A stretch of DNA of 6,555 nucleotides from Spirochaetaceae bacterium (GTDB taxonomy: Bacteria; Spirochaetota; Spirochaetia; B11-G9), in assembly GCA_030633365.1 (NCBI GenBank), contig DAOVSY010000168.1:1-6555 (forward strand), given 5' to 3'. The position numbers were made by a program, and so were the translations under genes. The notes beneath the pieces are model-generated. The model saw only the letters and a list, made by a program, of their open reading frames with translations. It searched no databases and had not been told where the DNA came from. Below are positions 6,246 to 6,555 of this stretch, in pieces (position 1 is the stretch's first letter; each line of letters opens with the position of its first letter).

Positions 6246-6274
6246 AATATAACAGGCTGGAGGGAAAAATGCAA
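6246..6274 (-). promoter_or_regulatory. Promoter of the ferredoxin gene
   Basis: On the minus strand TGTTATATT gives an extended -10 (TATATT at 6251-6246, preceded by TGT). A weak -35, TTGCAT (6274-6269), stands 17 bases upstream. The predicted start near 6239 gives a leader of about 20 bases containing the GGAGG site. No iron box is visible here. Confidence 0.5.
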
Positions 6275-6339
6275 ATGGGGTTTGGGTGTTTTTAAGAAAA
6301 AAATAGAATCTGCACTAAATTTGTTCAATAGGGGATAAA

Positions 6340-6555
6340 TTATCTTAGGAGTCTTTCTGATAAAAGGGATTTTACATCTCTTCTGGCATCTAAAATACAA
6401 TGAATATAGATGTCCTCGTTCAAAATTTGGTAAATAATTCTGTATGGGGCTGTATGGACTTCTCTGTATTCGTTTATATCTATTCTTTCCAGCTCTGGAG
6501 GAATATTTCCTATTTCCGGATAGTTTTTAAGTTTGTAGATTGTTTTTTTTATTTC
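6340..6555 (-). CDS. RelE/ParE-family toxin, N-terminus cut by window edge
   Basis: The last 71 residues of a protein matching the C-terminal two thirds of the RelE/ParE superfamily (plasmid-stabilisation type, usually 90-105 residues). Visible signatures are LKNYPEIGNIPPELE (9-23 of the visible part), YREVHTAPYRIIYQI (30-44) and the closing strand with basic pair and helix, IHCILDARRDVKSLL (51-65). ParE members poison gyrase and RelE members cut ribosome-bound mRNA; the C-terminal part alone does not decide between them. The start lies beyond base 6555, and an antitoxin gene would be expected just upstream, also outside. The gene points towards the ferredoxin with a gap of about 120 bases that holds the ferredoxin promoter. 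No clear hairpin terminator follows it. Confidence 0.87.
   Translation of the reverse strand, partial: EIKKTIYKLKNYPEIGNIPPELERIDINEYREVHTAPYRIIYQILNEDIYIHCILDARRDVKSLLSERLLR

Noticed and set aside
6152..6400. 82-codon minus-strand open frame between the toxin and the ferredoxin
   Set aside because: It overlaps both real genes out of frame, has a low-complexity basic composition and no ribosome site, and crosses the ferredoxin promoter.

Overview
The window is AT-rich bacterial DNA with short intergenic gaps and strong GGAGG-type ribosome sites. An 8-cysteine clostridial-type ferredoxin and a fused FeoA-FeoB ferrous iron importer suggest an anaerobic or microaerophilic, low-GC (Firmicutes-like) organism. 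This is inference: the window holds no rRNA or other phylogenetic marker, and I do not name a genus.

Left part (1-3306): a LysR-type regulator reads leftwards off the window edge. A three-gene operon reads rightwards from the same intergenic region: a PhoU-like DUF47 protein, a PiT-family anion permease, and an unrecognised 211-residue protein whose strand order and charged motifs resemble the CYTH/triphosphate-tunnel fold. The two divergent promoters overlap, and two TTATAA-centred palindromes lie within them. This is the usual arrangement for a LysR protein that represses itself and controls its neighbour. The operon probably imports an oxyanion, most simply phosphate (sulfate is possible), with the DUF47 protein as accessory. 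The third gene is the least understood part.

Middle (3307-3403): the convergent gap between the operon and feoAB is filled by a GC-rich imperfect hairpin with GTAGGGGCA ends. It looks like a dispersed genomic repeat rather than a simple terminator.

Right part (3404-6555), all on the minus strand: feoAB, encoding one polypeptide with an N-terminal FeoA domain and a full FeoB, has a well-placed promoter whose start region is covered by a DtxR/IdeR-like iron box. Upstream lies a small 2[4Fe-4S] ferredoxin gene with its own promoter, ribosome site and intrinsic terminator; it is too short for a long-ORF search but is clearly real. At the right edge is the C-terminal part of a RelE/ParE-type toxin whose start and probable antitoxin lie outside.

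I saw no tRNA, rRNA, CRISPR array, insertion sequence or integrase. No clearly new multi-gene system is demonstrable. The best candidates for follow-up are the CYTH-like gene in the permease operon and the hairpin repeat.
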